Origin: Chlamydomonas reinhardtii
Taxonomy: Eukaryota; Chlorophyta; Chlorophyceae; Chlamydomonadales; Chlamydomonadaceae
Direction: 5' to 3'
NCBI RefSeq assembly: GCF_000002595.2
Contig: NC_057016.1
Location: forward strand, 3,602,473 to 3,666,472
Length of the DNA stretch: 64,000 nucleotides
Part shown: positions 32,701 through 43,536 of the stretch, one piece after another
How the letters are laid out: the number at the start of each line of letters is the position of its first letter
How positions within the stretch are numbered: position 1 is the first letter of the stretch
Position numbers and translations under genes: made by a program
Notes under the pieces: model-generated
What the model saw: only the letters and a program-made list of their open reading frames with translations
Told to the model about the DNA's origin: nothing
Databases searched by the model: none

Positions 32701-34196
32701 CAAGCCCACACCTGGATGTAGGACATCGTGACGTGGTAGCTGTGCAGCGGGTCGCGCGCTGCCGCCGCAAACAGCTCCGCCGCGGCGCGCGGGATCATGC
32801 CGATCGCGTCCGGCGCCGTATTGCCCAGCGTGTAGGTCTTACCCGCGCCTGTGTGCGGCCGGCACGGCGGCGGCGGAGTCAAGGCGCGCAGCGTGAGGAT
32901 GACAGCGTGGGGACGGCTGTGTTGGGGGCAGCGTGCGCGTGGGGTGCTCGACGTGCCCTCGCGGCATGCCGAATGCCCACAGGCCGCTTTCCTGCCCTTT
33001 GCCTCATCCAGTGTCCCCTGCGGTCACACCGTGTGCCGTGGCATGCCTCCAGTGACCCTTGCGGCGGCCGCTGCGACCGCATGCTGTGGGCCAACAGCTG
33101 CGTCTCACCGCTTACCGCCCCCGCTTTCTGCCCACCGATGTGCTGCTGGCCCCGACTGCTTATGGGCCCCACAGCCCTTTTGGCATGCGCAAGCATACGG
33201 TAATCACATGGGTACGAATCCATGCGGTCCCATTGACCCCGTTGTGCCTTTCATCTCCCTGAGCCCCCTAAGGCGCTGGGCCAGTGGCCAACCTGTCTGG
33301 CCGTACGCAAGGATGGTGCCGTTGTAGCCGCGCAGGACGTCAGCCACCACGTCCGAAACTGCCGAGGTATAGACGTCCGCCTGGCTGCATGACGGCCCCA
33401 GCACCTGGGTCAGGAGCAGCACCACAGCGATGTTTAATGGGCGCTCCGGGCAGTAGGGCAGGGCAGGGCCACTTTTGGGAGGAGTGGGGCGTGGGATTGG
33501 GGTGGTGCCGGCATTCCTGTGGACTGTCATCCGGCCCACGAATCCACGTGTAAACCAGGCATGTTGGCTGGCCGATAGCCCCGGTGTGCAGCCTCTTGCC
33601 CCAGTACGGGGGGCGCTGCAGCAGCAAGGAAGGGGCCAGGTGCCCCAAAGGCAAGACCTACTGCGCCCCTCCACCTGCCTTGGTGAACACGAAGTCGGAT
33701 TGGGGCACGGGCGCATCCCTGCGAGCAAGCCAGGGCTTTATCAAACCAAGCCATGCCAAGCTTTCAATGGCGCAGCTGCTTACGGGCGGAAAATCGTCAG
33801 CTGACCCTTGTCTCCCTCCGTCCATGCCAGCGCTCCTGGAGTTTCCTCCTCGCGAAGGGGTGGCCGGATGCGAGCATACACCTTGACTTTCTCTGCAGAA
33901 CACGGCGATTTGAGGTGCAAGGCGCAGCTGGTATTTGAATCGTCCCGTCGTCGCAGGGCTGCATTCAAAAGCTAGCACGTAGCTAGAAAGCACAACTTGC
34001 TAATCTTACCAACTTCTCCTCCTTCGCGCTCTCGCTGCGCTTTTAGTCCCCCGCTTGAACGCAACATACTGGGCGTCTCCCGATCCGCCTGAGGCCTAAC
34101 ATCTGAGCCTGGTTCTTGAGACCGAAAGAGCTGTGGTGCAAGCGGTGAAGGAGTGCTTGCGCCCCCCTTACCGATGGAGGGGATGCGCGAAGCCAT
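23740..34196 (-). CDS. Kinesin motor protein, orphan type with coiled coils and a giant low-complexity exon
   Basis: Twenty-seven exons close exactly to 1587 residues: 34172-34196 (ATG), 33784-33892, 33679-33718, 33293-33404, 32712-32848, 32384-32434, 32043-32149, 31605-31677, 31385-31459, 30946-31092, 30722-30772, 30541-30600, 30203-30328, 29870-29941, 29596-29676, 29228-29338, 28971-29101, 28636-28755, 26495-28475, 26165-26245, 25790-25867, 25541-25636, 25158-25343, 24833-24943, 24608-24691, 24289-24408, 23740-24138. The N-terminal motor (about 9-365) has KVKVYARIRP, P-loop GQTGAGKT (93-100), switch I NAHSSRSHA, switch II DLAGSE (253-258) and HVPFRDSKLTRLLQ. Coiled coils fill about 371-542 and 1204-1455, interrupted by a Ser/Ala/Gly region (543-1203) in one exon. 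An IQ-like helix (TIKRAYKKFKMLQLRR) is near 1390. The motor resembles plant armadillo-repeat (ARK) kinesins (FVAGACEV, KSKSVG), but no armadillo repeats are present. It presumably moves on microtubules; direction and cargo are unknown. Confidence 0.92.
31800..31970. repeat. CACCGCCCCGCACC simple repeat in a kinesin intron
   Basis: Imperfect copies of a C-rich unit of about 14 bp (CCGCCCCGCACCCA) fill most of the intron between the exons at 31605-31677 and 32043-32149. Confidence 0.6.
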
Positions 34197-35305
34197 GTTT
34201 CAAGAACAGAGTGTTTCAAGAACAGGCGGGTTACCAAGCCCCTACGTGTGTCATGGTTGTGGTCGCCTACCTATATGTTATGTATGTCTACCTCCAACAC
34301 GGGCAGCGTTTCGTCACCCGAGCAATGGGGGGCCCGCCCGTAGCCGACCCCGTGCCAGCGATGCGCCCCCGGGCAGGGCACCCCTGCCCACGGGCCACGG
34401 CAGCGTCGGAACATTGCCTTCGTACTACCGTCGCACAACGCGTGCATGTATCTACATTAGTAGCTATGGCAGAGTCGACTGCCGGCTCCAGAAATTGCAC
34501 GAGGCATCAACGTCTAGCTGCTGCGCGGTCCCATCACCTCACGCCATCACCCCTTATGTGCTTCTTGCAAAGCCGACTCCGGCTTGTGACGACTTCCAAC
34601 TGCAGCACGGTAAGCTTACGCAAAATGGATAGGACCTCTACCTACACAAATCTATGCGGACTCAAGGCACCAACACGGCAAGCCTGACACGCCGGGCTGC
34701 GCCGGGCCCCTGCCGGCCGTAGCTACCTGCTATCTACCGTACTGCGCCGTGGTGTATGCGCCTCCATTCTTTGCAGCCGCTGCATGTTGCGGCAAGCGGG
34801 GAACCTCACAACTCAGTCACGCTGATCAATGAATGCGGATGTTACAGAGGGGACAGTCAGATCAATGGGTGGCCTTTTCTCAGCCATTGCGCCCATAAAG
34901 CAACTCGACAAACGTTCCCTCTCATGCGCAAGGGCACCGACACGTACCACAGCAGTCCGTTACCGACGATGCTTGTGCATGCTTGTGCATCACCTTGCCA
35001 ACCCTTTCAAGCTTGACTCACATTCTTCCCTACGGACAGGTACGACCCACTGATCAGTGACCGGCTGGCCTTACGCTTGATGGCAGCACTCCGAGTGCCG
35101 CCGTACCACCTGCTCAGTTCCCATGCCCCACAGCTTCAAGCTATTTAATCCTGCATGAATGCCTGATGCATTTTATGCACCTTTAGTTGCGGCGCCCATG
35201 CAAGGACTCGCTTCTGCCATCAGGGCCCCTTGTGATTATCCTCTCGTGCCACCCTCCAGCCGATCCTGTCTAGCATCCTCAAAAACGTCGCGGAGCTATC
35301 AAAAA
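34197..35305. other. Upstream region of the kinesin gene, no other gene seen
   Basis: The stretch should contain the kinesin promoter and 5' UTR near its low end. Scattered short frames on both strands have no family match and no splice logic. Confidence 0.4.
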
Positions 35306-35407
35306 TGCATGAGGTCAGCGGCACGGCCCCTACCGAATTGCAAGAGGTCAGCGGCACGGCTCCTAAACTCTCCTAACAAAATGCAAGAGGTCAGCGGCAC
35401 GGCTCCT
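35306..35407. repeat. Three-copy tandem repeat
   Basis: A 26-bp core (TGCAAGAGGTCAGCGGCACG plus GCTCCT) occurs three times at about 35306, 35339 and 35381, with spacers of unequal length between copies. Confidence 0.85.
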
Positions 35408-35428
35408 CCAGGGCTCCTATCTTAATAT

Positions 35429-35611
35429 CTCCAGACATTAATCGGCCATTTTGGCCGTTTCCTAGACATTCCTCTCGGGGGCTAATGTCTGAGGTGAGAC
35501 TTTGTTGGCCCGGGTTTGGGGCGGGTTTTGTCCGAATTCCTATGGAGAAGCCCCCACACCGCCTTGTGTCCAGACAAAAGACGGCGGCCATCCGGCCGTT
35601 TTTGTCTGGAG
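35429..35611. mobile_element. Foldback / MITE-like element
   Basis: The left end CTCCAGACATTAATCGGCC and the right end, read inverted as CTCCAGACAAAAACGGCC, form imperfect inverted repeats of 18-19 bp around 183 bp. Inside are further CCAGACA and GGCCGTTT words in both orientations. No target duplication was identified and no coding capacity is present, so superfamily and exact ends are open. Confidence 0.4.
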
Positions 35612-35775
35612 CCAGACATCACCCCGAAAACAAGATACGACCCCTGGGCTCCTCCTACCTCTACCTCCTCACTACTGTCTGCCAGCCGCTCAAGGCGACA
35701 GCACGAGCTCAGGCGCCGCCACAGAGCCAGCCGCCTCCTGCGCTGCAAGGGCCTCCGCCAGCGCTGCGCCCAGGC

Positions 35776-36642
35776 TTACTGCCCGCCCGCCCGCTCACAC
35801 CGCTCCATCCAGCCCGCCGCGCCCAGGCACTCGGGTGAGATGCCTGACAGCAGAGCCTCAATCGCTTCCAGCACCACCGTATCATCTAATGCGCAGCCGC
35901 CACCGCTGCCCCTGCCGAAGACGCCGCCGCGCGCCTTCCCTGCACCCGCCGCACTCGGGCTGAAGCTGCCAGAAGATGCGCCGCTGCTGGCGACGGTGCC
36001 GCCAATGCTGCCATTGCGGCTTAAGCTGCCGGCTCCGGCGCCGCCGACGCTGAAGGCGGCGGCGCGGCGCGGCGGCTCCGCGTGGGTGTGATGCGCAGTT
36101 TGACAAGCCAATCCTGGCGCACCTCCGCAAATGCCTTGAGCGAGGAGCGAGGGCGGTTGGCGGTTGCCACCGCCGTCACCGCGCCAGCCGCATGCAGGTT
36201 CTGGGAGTGCGAGTCAGCCACCCCGCCGGTGGCCGCGGATGGGGAGCCGCAGGTGCAACTGCAGTAGGAGGTGGACTCACATCCAACAAGGCTGCCCATG
36301 CACGCTGTCCATACATCTAATGGCAGAGATGCGAACGCGGGGTGGGCTGGGTCGAGGGGATTTTTATGGATAGGTGGCAGGGAAAATTCGGGCGGAGCGA
36401 GAAGTGCCTTCGCACGTGCATGTGCGGGGACGGCTGGGCACTGGGGACGGATTGATTGACAGGTTGACGGTTGGGACAGCTCATGTGCGCTCTCTTCTTC
36501 CTCCCCGTTCCCCATCCCCAGAACCGCGACGTCTCCGCCGCCAACGTGATCCGTGTGCTCCTCCTGCTGAAGCTAATGGGCTTCGAGCGGCCGACCAAGC
36601 TGCAGCGGCCGCCATGGCCGCCGCCGGCGGCGGGGCCAGGCT
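35776..36642. CDS. Possible short gene, strand unresolved
   Basis: Two signals conflict. On the plus strand, a clean acceptor before 36523 opens a terminal exon reading NRDVSAANVIRVLLLLKLMG then FERPTKLQ, stopping at 36640-36642. On the minus strand, 36267 down to 35776 reads as typical algal protein: an N-terminal piece (SSLKAFAEVRQDWLVKLRI) and a C-terminal piece (Gly/Ser-rich, then DDTVVLEAIEALLSGISPEC) ending with a stop at 35776. The second piece loosely resembles LLEILEGVPAECL in the F-box-like gene further right. The minus pieces are in different frames and I could not join them with consistent splice phases. There may be one gene, two convergent genes or none. Confidence 0.25.
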
Positions 36643-37685
36643 GAGAGCCTGAACGGCGCTAGCAGGGCGTGGGGCTGAGGGTGCACGTGTTGATTGGCGG
36701 CGAGTGACGTGACTAGTTTGTTAGCTGCGGGTTAGCACGGACTGTGCACCCCACCCAACCGGCCATGTCCGGATTTGCGGGGATGCCAAAGGCCCCCAAC
36801 ATAGAGGCGTGTGCTTAGTAGGCGCCCGCGTCAAGGTGGCTGGGTTGATAACGACCCGGGATCAGCCCTTTTCCTGCCATAAGGCAGCCACCTCCTTGTT
36901 ATGGATAGGATCTCGCGTATGGCTGAAGTCTCAGAACAGGACTGCAAACAGAACCGCCGGTGGCACAGTGTGATAGCGCTCGTCAAGACCAGTCGATTGT
37001 CACCACCATGGTACTACCGATAAATCGAGAGGTTTTAGCCCCTCAACAACAAGGTTTTGTCCGGGGGGGGGGGTTCGCTCGGGGGGGCCCGGGGAATTTT
37101 GGGGCATGGGGTACTGCCAGGGACTAACACTAAAGGGCTGCGTCTTGGCCTTTGGGCTGCGCATAGCTGTGCGGCACCCTGCGGCATCGAGCCTCGGGTC
37201 CTATCAGGTCTGACAGGGTCTGACAGCCAGCTGGCCAAGGCCAACACATGTTTTGCGCCCGTTGCATCAAGCTGCACATTTTGAACACAGGCGACCCACA
37301 GACACAGAGGCCTAGTCACCAGGGTGCTGAAGTGACCAGACACAGTGGCCTCATAACCAGGGGGGTGGGATGACCATGGCCTGGTCACCAGCGGGATGGG
37401 ATGACCTGGCCAATGCCGCTTTGTCGTACATGCTCAAATGTTTGATTCTCGCGATGACGCTCGAGGCGCCTAAAACAATCTTTCGCACGTAATACCAATT
37501 TGTTCTTACATTGTAAATTCCGGGGGAAGCCCACTTCGTTCACTCCTGCGAAACAAATTCACTAAAGTAAGCCTGAGGTAGACTGCAATACGTGAAATGC
37601 GTTTACGCCGCTGTGCACATTTTCTGCAAGACGGCGAGTGCAGCGCTCGGGAAGGTCGGGAAGCTGACGCACCAAGCGCGTCACA
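36643..37685. other. Intergenic, no gene recognised
   Basis: Nothing supported here except a short run of G at about 37062-37070 and a repeated word GGGATGACC..CTGGTCACCAG near 37310-37400. The promoter of the F-box-like gene should be near the right end. Confidence 0.4.
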
Positions 37686-40600
37686 ATGTCGAAAGCCAGA
37701 AGCACATTGAGCATCGGGACCATATCAGAGCCACAGGTCGCCAGCGTGCTCCAATCTCCAGGGCGACAATTACGCCATCACCATGCATGTTCCCTGCACG
37801 ACTTGTGCGCGCTGTGCCAGGAGACAGCGTCTCACTTCCAGTATGCAGAGGTACGCGTAAGTGGGTCGCATAAGTGGGTTGCATAAGTGCGTCGTGTGCG
37901 TAAGATACCGCAAGGGTCTGGCCCCTGGCGCATGGCGCTGGGAAAGCTGTTGGTGGAGGTCACAAGGGTGGCATAAACATAAGACACCGGGCTCAGCGCC
38001 CGTATACGGCATCACACTTGGGGGTCAGAGAGGTCGGGGGAAGGGCCCTTATGAGCTTATGAGCATGAGGCCCCAAGAGCTATTCCGAACGCTGATACAC
38101 GCCCGCCGCCTCCCACTGCAGCTGGAGACGCCGGCGTCTCCCGACGGACCACAGCCAGAGAGCACACGGTGAGGCGTGCAACAAAGTCCGTTCCATAGGC
38201 CACTCCTGACCGCGCTACCATTGTAGCCTGCAACCCTTTTCCCATGGCCCTACCCTTCCTCACCCCACCCACACTCTACCATGTCACGTAGAACCTTTCA
38301 GACGCCCCACTTCCCGTGCTTCCATGCAGCGTGGCCGCACACGATGTGTGGCACCTACTGCTGGAGTCCCCGCTCGCCCACACCAGCGTCACGCTGCGGC
38401 AGCGGCTGCACCTGCGAAGCCTGGTTCTACCGCCCCCCTCGGCGCTGCACCCCGCTGAGGCGCCGGCGCAGCTGGTAATGCGCAAGGGCGTGTGGCTGTG
38501 GCGAGACCAGGTGCGTGTCTAGGCGATGGGCATTCAAGTTCAAGCTCGAACCAGTTCAGAACTTCAGACCCAGAAACCTAACCTAAGCCACACGCATGCA
38601 CATCCTCTCATACACCACCAGGTCGACGCCACGCCGCCCAGTGCCAGCGGCACAATCACGCCCGCCGCCTCGGCGGCCGCGGTGCCCGGCTACGAGGACA
38701 CGCCGCCCGACCGCATCCGCCGCGCGCTCAATGGTGAGGGCAACGGCCCCTCGCGCCTGGGCCCTGATGACCACGTGCGCCGCATGTTCGCCTGCCGGGA
38801 TGCGCTGGTGGCGGCGGCGGAGCACGGCGACACCGACGCTCTGACGCTGCTGGTGCGCCACACCGTCTTCAGGTGGGCCGTGCGTGGTGTGATTCATTCC
38901 AGAACACGGGAAGAAGCCAAGAGCCAAGGGATTTGATTGCGACTTGTTGTTTCTGCCATGTCGCGACGGGAGTAGCCTTAGATATACTGATACTGGACGG
39001 GCGGCGCGCGGCCCCACGGGACAGGACCGGGGTTAAGTGGAGAACGAGGAAGAAGGAAAGTGCTGTATGACGCAGTGCTGCGGCCATGCAGCAGGCGTGC
39101 ACAGGCGGCGTCACGGGACCGGCCCTGAGCATCCGCATGCCGTGTGAATGGATGCGGGGCTGTCGCATAAGTTCACGTCTGTGACCTGTGTGCCTGGCGC
39201 TCACAACCACTGGTGCCGTAGGTCGTATGCATTCGGCCCCCACGCTGCCGTGAGCCGAGACATAATGCTGGCCGATCTCATCTGGGCCTTCTGCGGCGGC
39301 CGCATTGCGCCCGAGCTGTTGGGCTGGATGTTCGGCGACGCTTCACTGCCGGAGGTGGAGTTGGAAATGGATGCGCCCTTCGCCGAGTGGCTGGACAGCG
39401 ACGTTCCCTACCTCGCAGCGGCTATGCACTTGCACAACTCCGCAGTAGCCACGGGCACTACACCGGCGCCTGATGGTGGCAGCGGCAGCGGCAGCGGCAT
39501 GAGCAGGGCGAGCAGAGAACCAGCCGCAGACGGCGCTGCCGCAGACGGCGCTGCTGCAGACGGCATCAGTGGTAATGGCTACGACTCGAGAGACAGCCCG
39601 CTCTCAGTGCTGCGGGAGTTTGGCTTTGCGTTTCATGAATCGGGCCGGACGTTCCTGCTGGCGGTGTGGCTCTACCTGCACGACCGTTGCAGTGAGGCGG
39701 CGATTGGCTGGCTGGCTCAGCAGGGCTGCCCCACAGGACCGGTAAGTCGGGGCCAGTCAGGGAACTAACGCTGTCAACATGCGGGGTATGCATAAGTTGC
39801 TTGCTGAATCGGGGCTCGCTGAATGATGGAGGTGCCAGTGCGCTCGCATGGCGCCGGAATGAGGGCAGGGAACGCCCTCGCCTTAACGCCTTTCACCTCG
39901 CCGTCTTGCCCATCCCTCGAACCTGCTTTCTCACCTCGGGCTCATCCATCCCGCCCTCCCGTGCACCCGCTATACGCACAGCCCGGCTGGGCCTACGCGC
40001 TGGTGGCAGGGCTGCAGCCCAGCACCGAGTGGAGCCGGCGGCAGGAGGAGGCGCTGGCAGTGCTGGCGGAGGCGCACGTGCCGCTGGGGCCGGCGGCGCT
40101 GGCAGACATATGGCGGCTGGGGCCCAAGCCCTTCAGCAGCTACGTGAGTAGGCAGGGAAAGGGCCTTCGGCTCGCTGCGTTACGTCGTGATGCGTGTTGC
40201 TCTGTGCTATGGAGCGTACGGGGGGGGGCTTTGTAGATACCAGCCCAAGCTAAACCAACCCAATGCAGGGCCTGAGAGCCCCAAGCCTCGGGACACTCGT
40301 ACGGCATCGCACAGGCGCGGGCGTATGCCCGCGGTACAAACGCTCCGGTGGCATGTTTGGAAATCCCTGACATATGTGCGCCTGCTTCCCCGTGCCCTGG
40401 CTTGCAGGTTGGCTTTCTCGCTAAGCAGCGCTGCCGCGGCGTGGGATCGCCCCGCCTCTATGCCGCCGCCAGCTGCTGTGCGCCCTTCAACCCCGCCTCC
40501 CGTGCCGACGCCCGCGCGCGCCGCCGCTTTCTCAAGCAGTCAGGCCTGGCGCCACCGCGGCTGCAGCGGCTGTGCGGTGTGCTCTGCTTGGCGCCGTCAG

Positions 40601-41286
40601 CGGCCGACGGCTTTGCTGGCGCCGCCGCTTGGGACGACGCCGGCAGCGACGCCGAGCTCGATTGCAGCAGCGGAGGCACTGAGGCTAGCAACGCAAGTGC
40701 CGACGGCGGTGGAGGCAGCCCCGGCGCTGGGGGGAGCGGAAGCTGGGGCAGAGGAGGGGGCTTGTCGGCGATTCCCCGGTATGGGTCGCGTGAGGTGACG
40801 AAACCGCTCCTGGAGATATTGGAGGGAGTGCCGGCGGAGTGCCTTGTAGTAGGCGGGCCGGCGGCGTCGCAGTCAAACGTGTCGGGTGCGTTGGCTGCAG
40901 CGCTGCAGGACCTGCAGCTGCAGGATGCTATTGGCAGCGGTGGCGGCGGCCGCAGCGGCGCTGCGACGCCGGCGGCGTCCATGGCGGTGGCTCTGCACGC
41001 GCGGCAGCTGCGTCAGCATCTGCAGGCTCATCTACAGCGGCGGGACCAGGGGGCCGCACAGGGCATGAGCAGCTCACAATCTGACAATGCCATGACATTC
41101 AGCTCGGGTGGGAGCGAGGCGGTGCAATCGCAGCAATCGCAGAGCGGCGAGGGACAGGGAGAGGGAGAGGTCGGGGAGGAGGCGGTGCAGCAGCGGAACC
41201 AGGGAGATACGGTCGGTGGAAGTGGAGAGTTTGCTGAGCTGGAGCCGGCGCCGGCGGTGGCTTTGGAGGGTCACAACCCGTGCTGA
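37686..41286 (+). CDS. F-box-like / helical-repeat protein, paralogue of the gene at 48147-50925
   Basis: Seven exons close to 734 residues: 37686-37850, 38122-38168, 38330-38510, 38622-38872, 39222-39741, 39982-40143, 40408-41286. Key matches to the paralogue are VAAHDVWHLLLESP...SLTLRQR-type sequence, DALVAAAEHGDTDALTLLVR (an ankyrin-like helix pair), FGPHAAVSRDIMLADLIWAF, AFCGGRIAPELLGWMFGD, SDVPYLAAAMHLH, QQGCPTGP and PGWAYA. The junctions after residue VFR (phase 2) and after CPTGP (phase 0) are the same in both genes. The N-terminal exon corresponds to the paralogue's F-box but is much less conserved. The C-terminal exon is Ser/Gly/Gln-rich. By analogy with F-box proteins it may select substrates for SCF ubiquitin ligases through the helical repeats; that is inference. 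The start at 37686 is the first ATG of an open frame with a good donor. Confidence 0.72.
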
Positions 41287-42342
41287 AGGTATGCGGCGGA
41301 CAAGGGTGTGCGCTTTCGCTAGGGTTGAGAGCTTGTGGTCGCGAGCGCTGTCAGACTTTCAAAAGCAATGCCGGAAGGCTACGAATGAGATACAATTCTG
41401 CATAATGGGACGGGCATGTGCTGGTGTGCGGCGGTGTGTGGCATGCCGTGCTTTACGTTTAGCTGGCCTTCATGATTGCTATAGCGGACTCTGGAGAGAT
41501 GTCTGCAGCTTAGGCAACCCCAGATTTTGGTATTTTGGGAGGGTTTGCTCATTACCTTGGGTGTCCCTAAGCCCAGGTGAATAAAGATGTTTTCCGAAAG
41601 TGAATACTAGGGAGGACGAATGGCAGATGGTGCCACAGCAATCTCCCGTATCGGGTCAAGAACAGTTGAGCGTGAGTCGTGCGACATACCTCGCATGCGG
41701 TTTCGGCAGGCAACGCCAGTGCGGGCTTGCGCTGACGTGTTGTGACGGGTGGCCAGGCCTACATATGTGGGGCTACACACGCAGGGTTATGGCTGTGTCT
41801 GAGTCAGCTTGTTATGGTCAACCAAATGTCATTTGCAATTGCTTATTTTGGTGAAGCATCTGCCTAAGTGTAGTATATGTGCAGGAGAATGGAGCATTTT
41901 AACACCTAGTCTTTGCTGAGTGCACACAAAAGCACTGTCCTGGCGGACGGTTGACAGCTCACATTCGCGTTTGCGGTTCTTCTCTTGATTGCGGTTTGGA
42001 TCTGTTTGGATCTTGTAGTCCGTGTATGTTTAGATCCAGAGTAGGCAGGGGAGAAACACGTGCACGTGGGCCAGCAGGGAGTGAGCACCCGTGCACGGAT
42101 GAGCAGATTGGACTTGTGCATTTGCTCATGTCAAATGGATGTGTGCAACCCGATCAAGCTCGTACCTAGAGACGCACACGTCGCTATAGTAGTCAGTAAA
42201 GGTCAGAAGGCATGGCCGCGACGTGTTGGGCAGATGCCCTGTCGTCAAGCAGGAGACGGTGCGCAGTATGCGCTTGGACACAGGGCAGAACGATGTAAGC
42301 TGTGAAGGGCTGAACACACACGCTGGCCGCTGGCTTGAACAT
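41287..42342. other. 3' region of the F-box-like gene and intergenic sequence
   Basis: No exon recognised on either strand. An AATAAA word lies at about 41580. Confidence 0.4.
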
Positions 42343-42495
42343 CGGTGTGCGATGGGACAGGGTTAAGGCAGGTTGGCGAGGTCCCGTAGGGTGCAGTTGA
42401 CGCCCATACCCCAAGCAGACGGCAAACAATTGCAGCGGCAGAGCAGAAGTGCATGGCTGGTCGAACGCCGGAGTTACTGTACCGACAAGTTGCTG
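42343..42495 (+). repeat. Dispersed repeat, copy 2
   Basis: Same-orientation copy of 10167-10315, sharing GATGGGACAG, TAAGGCAGGTTGG, GGCAAACAATTG and CGCCGGAGTTACTGTACCGAC. There is no adjacent coding sequence of a transposon here. Confidence 0.65.
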
Positions 42496-43536
42496 GCTGG
42501 CTGGACCGCTGGAAGTTTGCTGATGCGCATTCCTCACGCTCCGGGCGCCCGGCCAGGCGATAGCACCACACAGACACACCGCAACGCCACACTCGCGATG
42601 CAGAGCCGCAGCGCACTTGCAGGAAGATGACCAGCGTCCACGGATGAGCGGCTTGAACATCGGTGCATCTCAGAGACCCAGATGGCAGCTAGCTCGGACG
42701 GGCACCTCTACTAGACACGAGAGGCATAGGGGAGCAGAGAGAGCGGGTTCAAGTATGGCTACAAAGCCTGCAATCCCCGAAAAGTCTGCTCAATTAAACT
42801 GCGGTCGTGCTCACTCAGATTGAATGCCCCTACAGCCCACTAATGCTAGCGGACTGACACTGACCGGCCGGACGGCGGCATCCAAGCCTTGGTCGCATTC
42901 GCTGCGTTACATCAACGCTCACTGATACCAGGCCGCATGAGCCACACACCCTTACAGGCTCGTGCCACAGCTCAGCTGTGCGCACGGTTGTCACTACGCA
43001 CAAGCTGCCCGCAAAAACACATGCCTGCTGCCGCCAGTCAGGACGCAGCGGTCAACAACACTCCTGCGGTACCGTACTACTCTCATGCAGTCTCACTCTC
43101 ACAGAAACCGCTCACGTACGGTGCGCTGTGACACACATCACCCACACCAGAAGTCTGCTCGGCACGTTGATGCCACACCGCGCTGCGCTTGCTTACCAGG
43201 CACTAGCAACGTCCACTACCCTGGCTTCGGCACGTGGCGCTCACATGGCGCGGTGATACAGTACACCAGCCCATCATAAGATGAACATACAGATGAGTGG
43301 CGCCACGCAGCCGACCCAAAACGCCGTTCATTTCTTCCACCAAACTAAACAATGCAACATACCGTAGTCACGAAACGCAAACACCGCTGGCATGTTTCCA
43401 CTTGCCCGAACGGCCCATACGACCGCAGCTATTCTTCAGCACTTGGTACACACTCGCGGCATTCTACTGACGGCCGTTCCCCTGTGCTCCCTAACAAACG
43501 GTGCGCGTGAGTATCTGCGCTCCAATGTGGGATACC
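42496..43536. other. Intergenic, no gene recognised
   Basis: AT-richer than average. Several short frames, none with family match or splice support. Confidence 0.4.

Noticed and set aside
33780-33968. Kinesin start at a TTG codon near 33968
   Set aside because: A 25-nt first exon at 34172-34196 with a true ATG and a GTAAGG donor joins the acceptor at 33893 in phase, giving MASRIPSIEKVKVYARIR.
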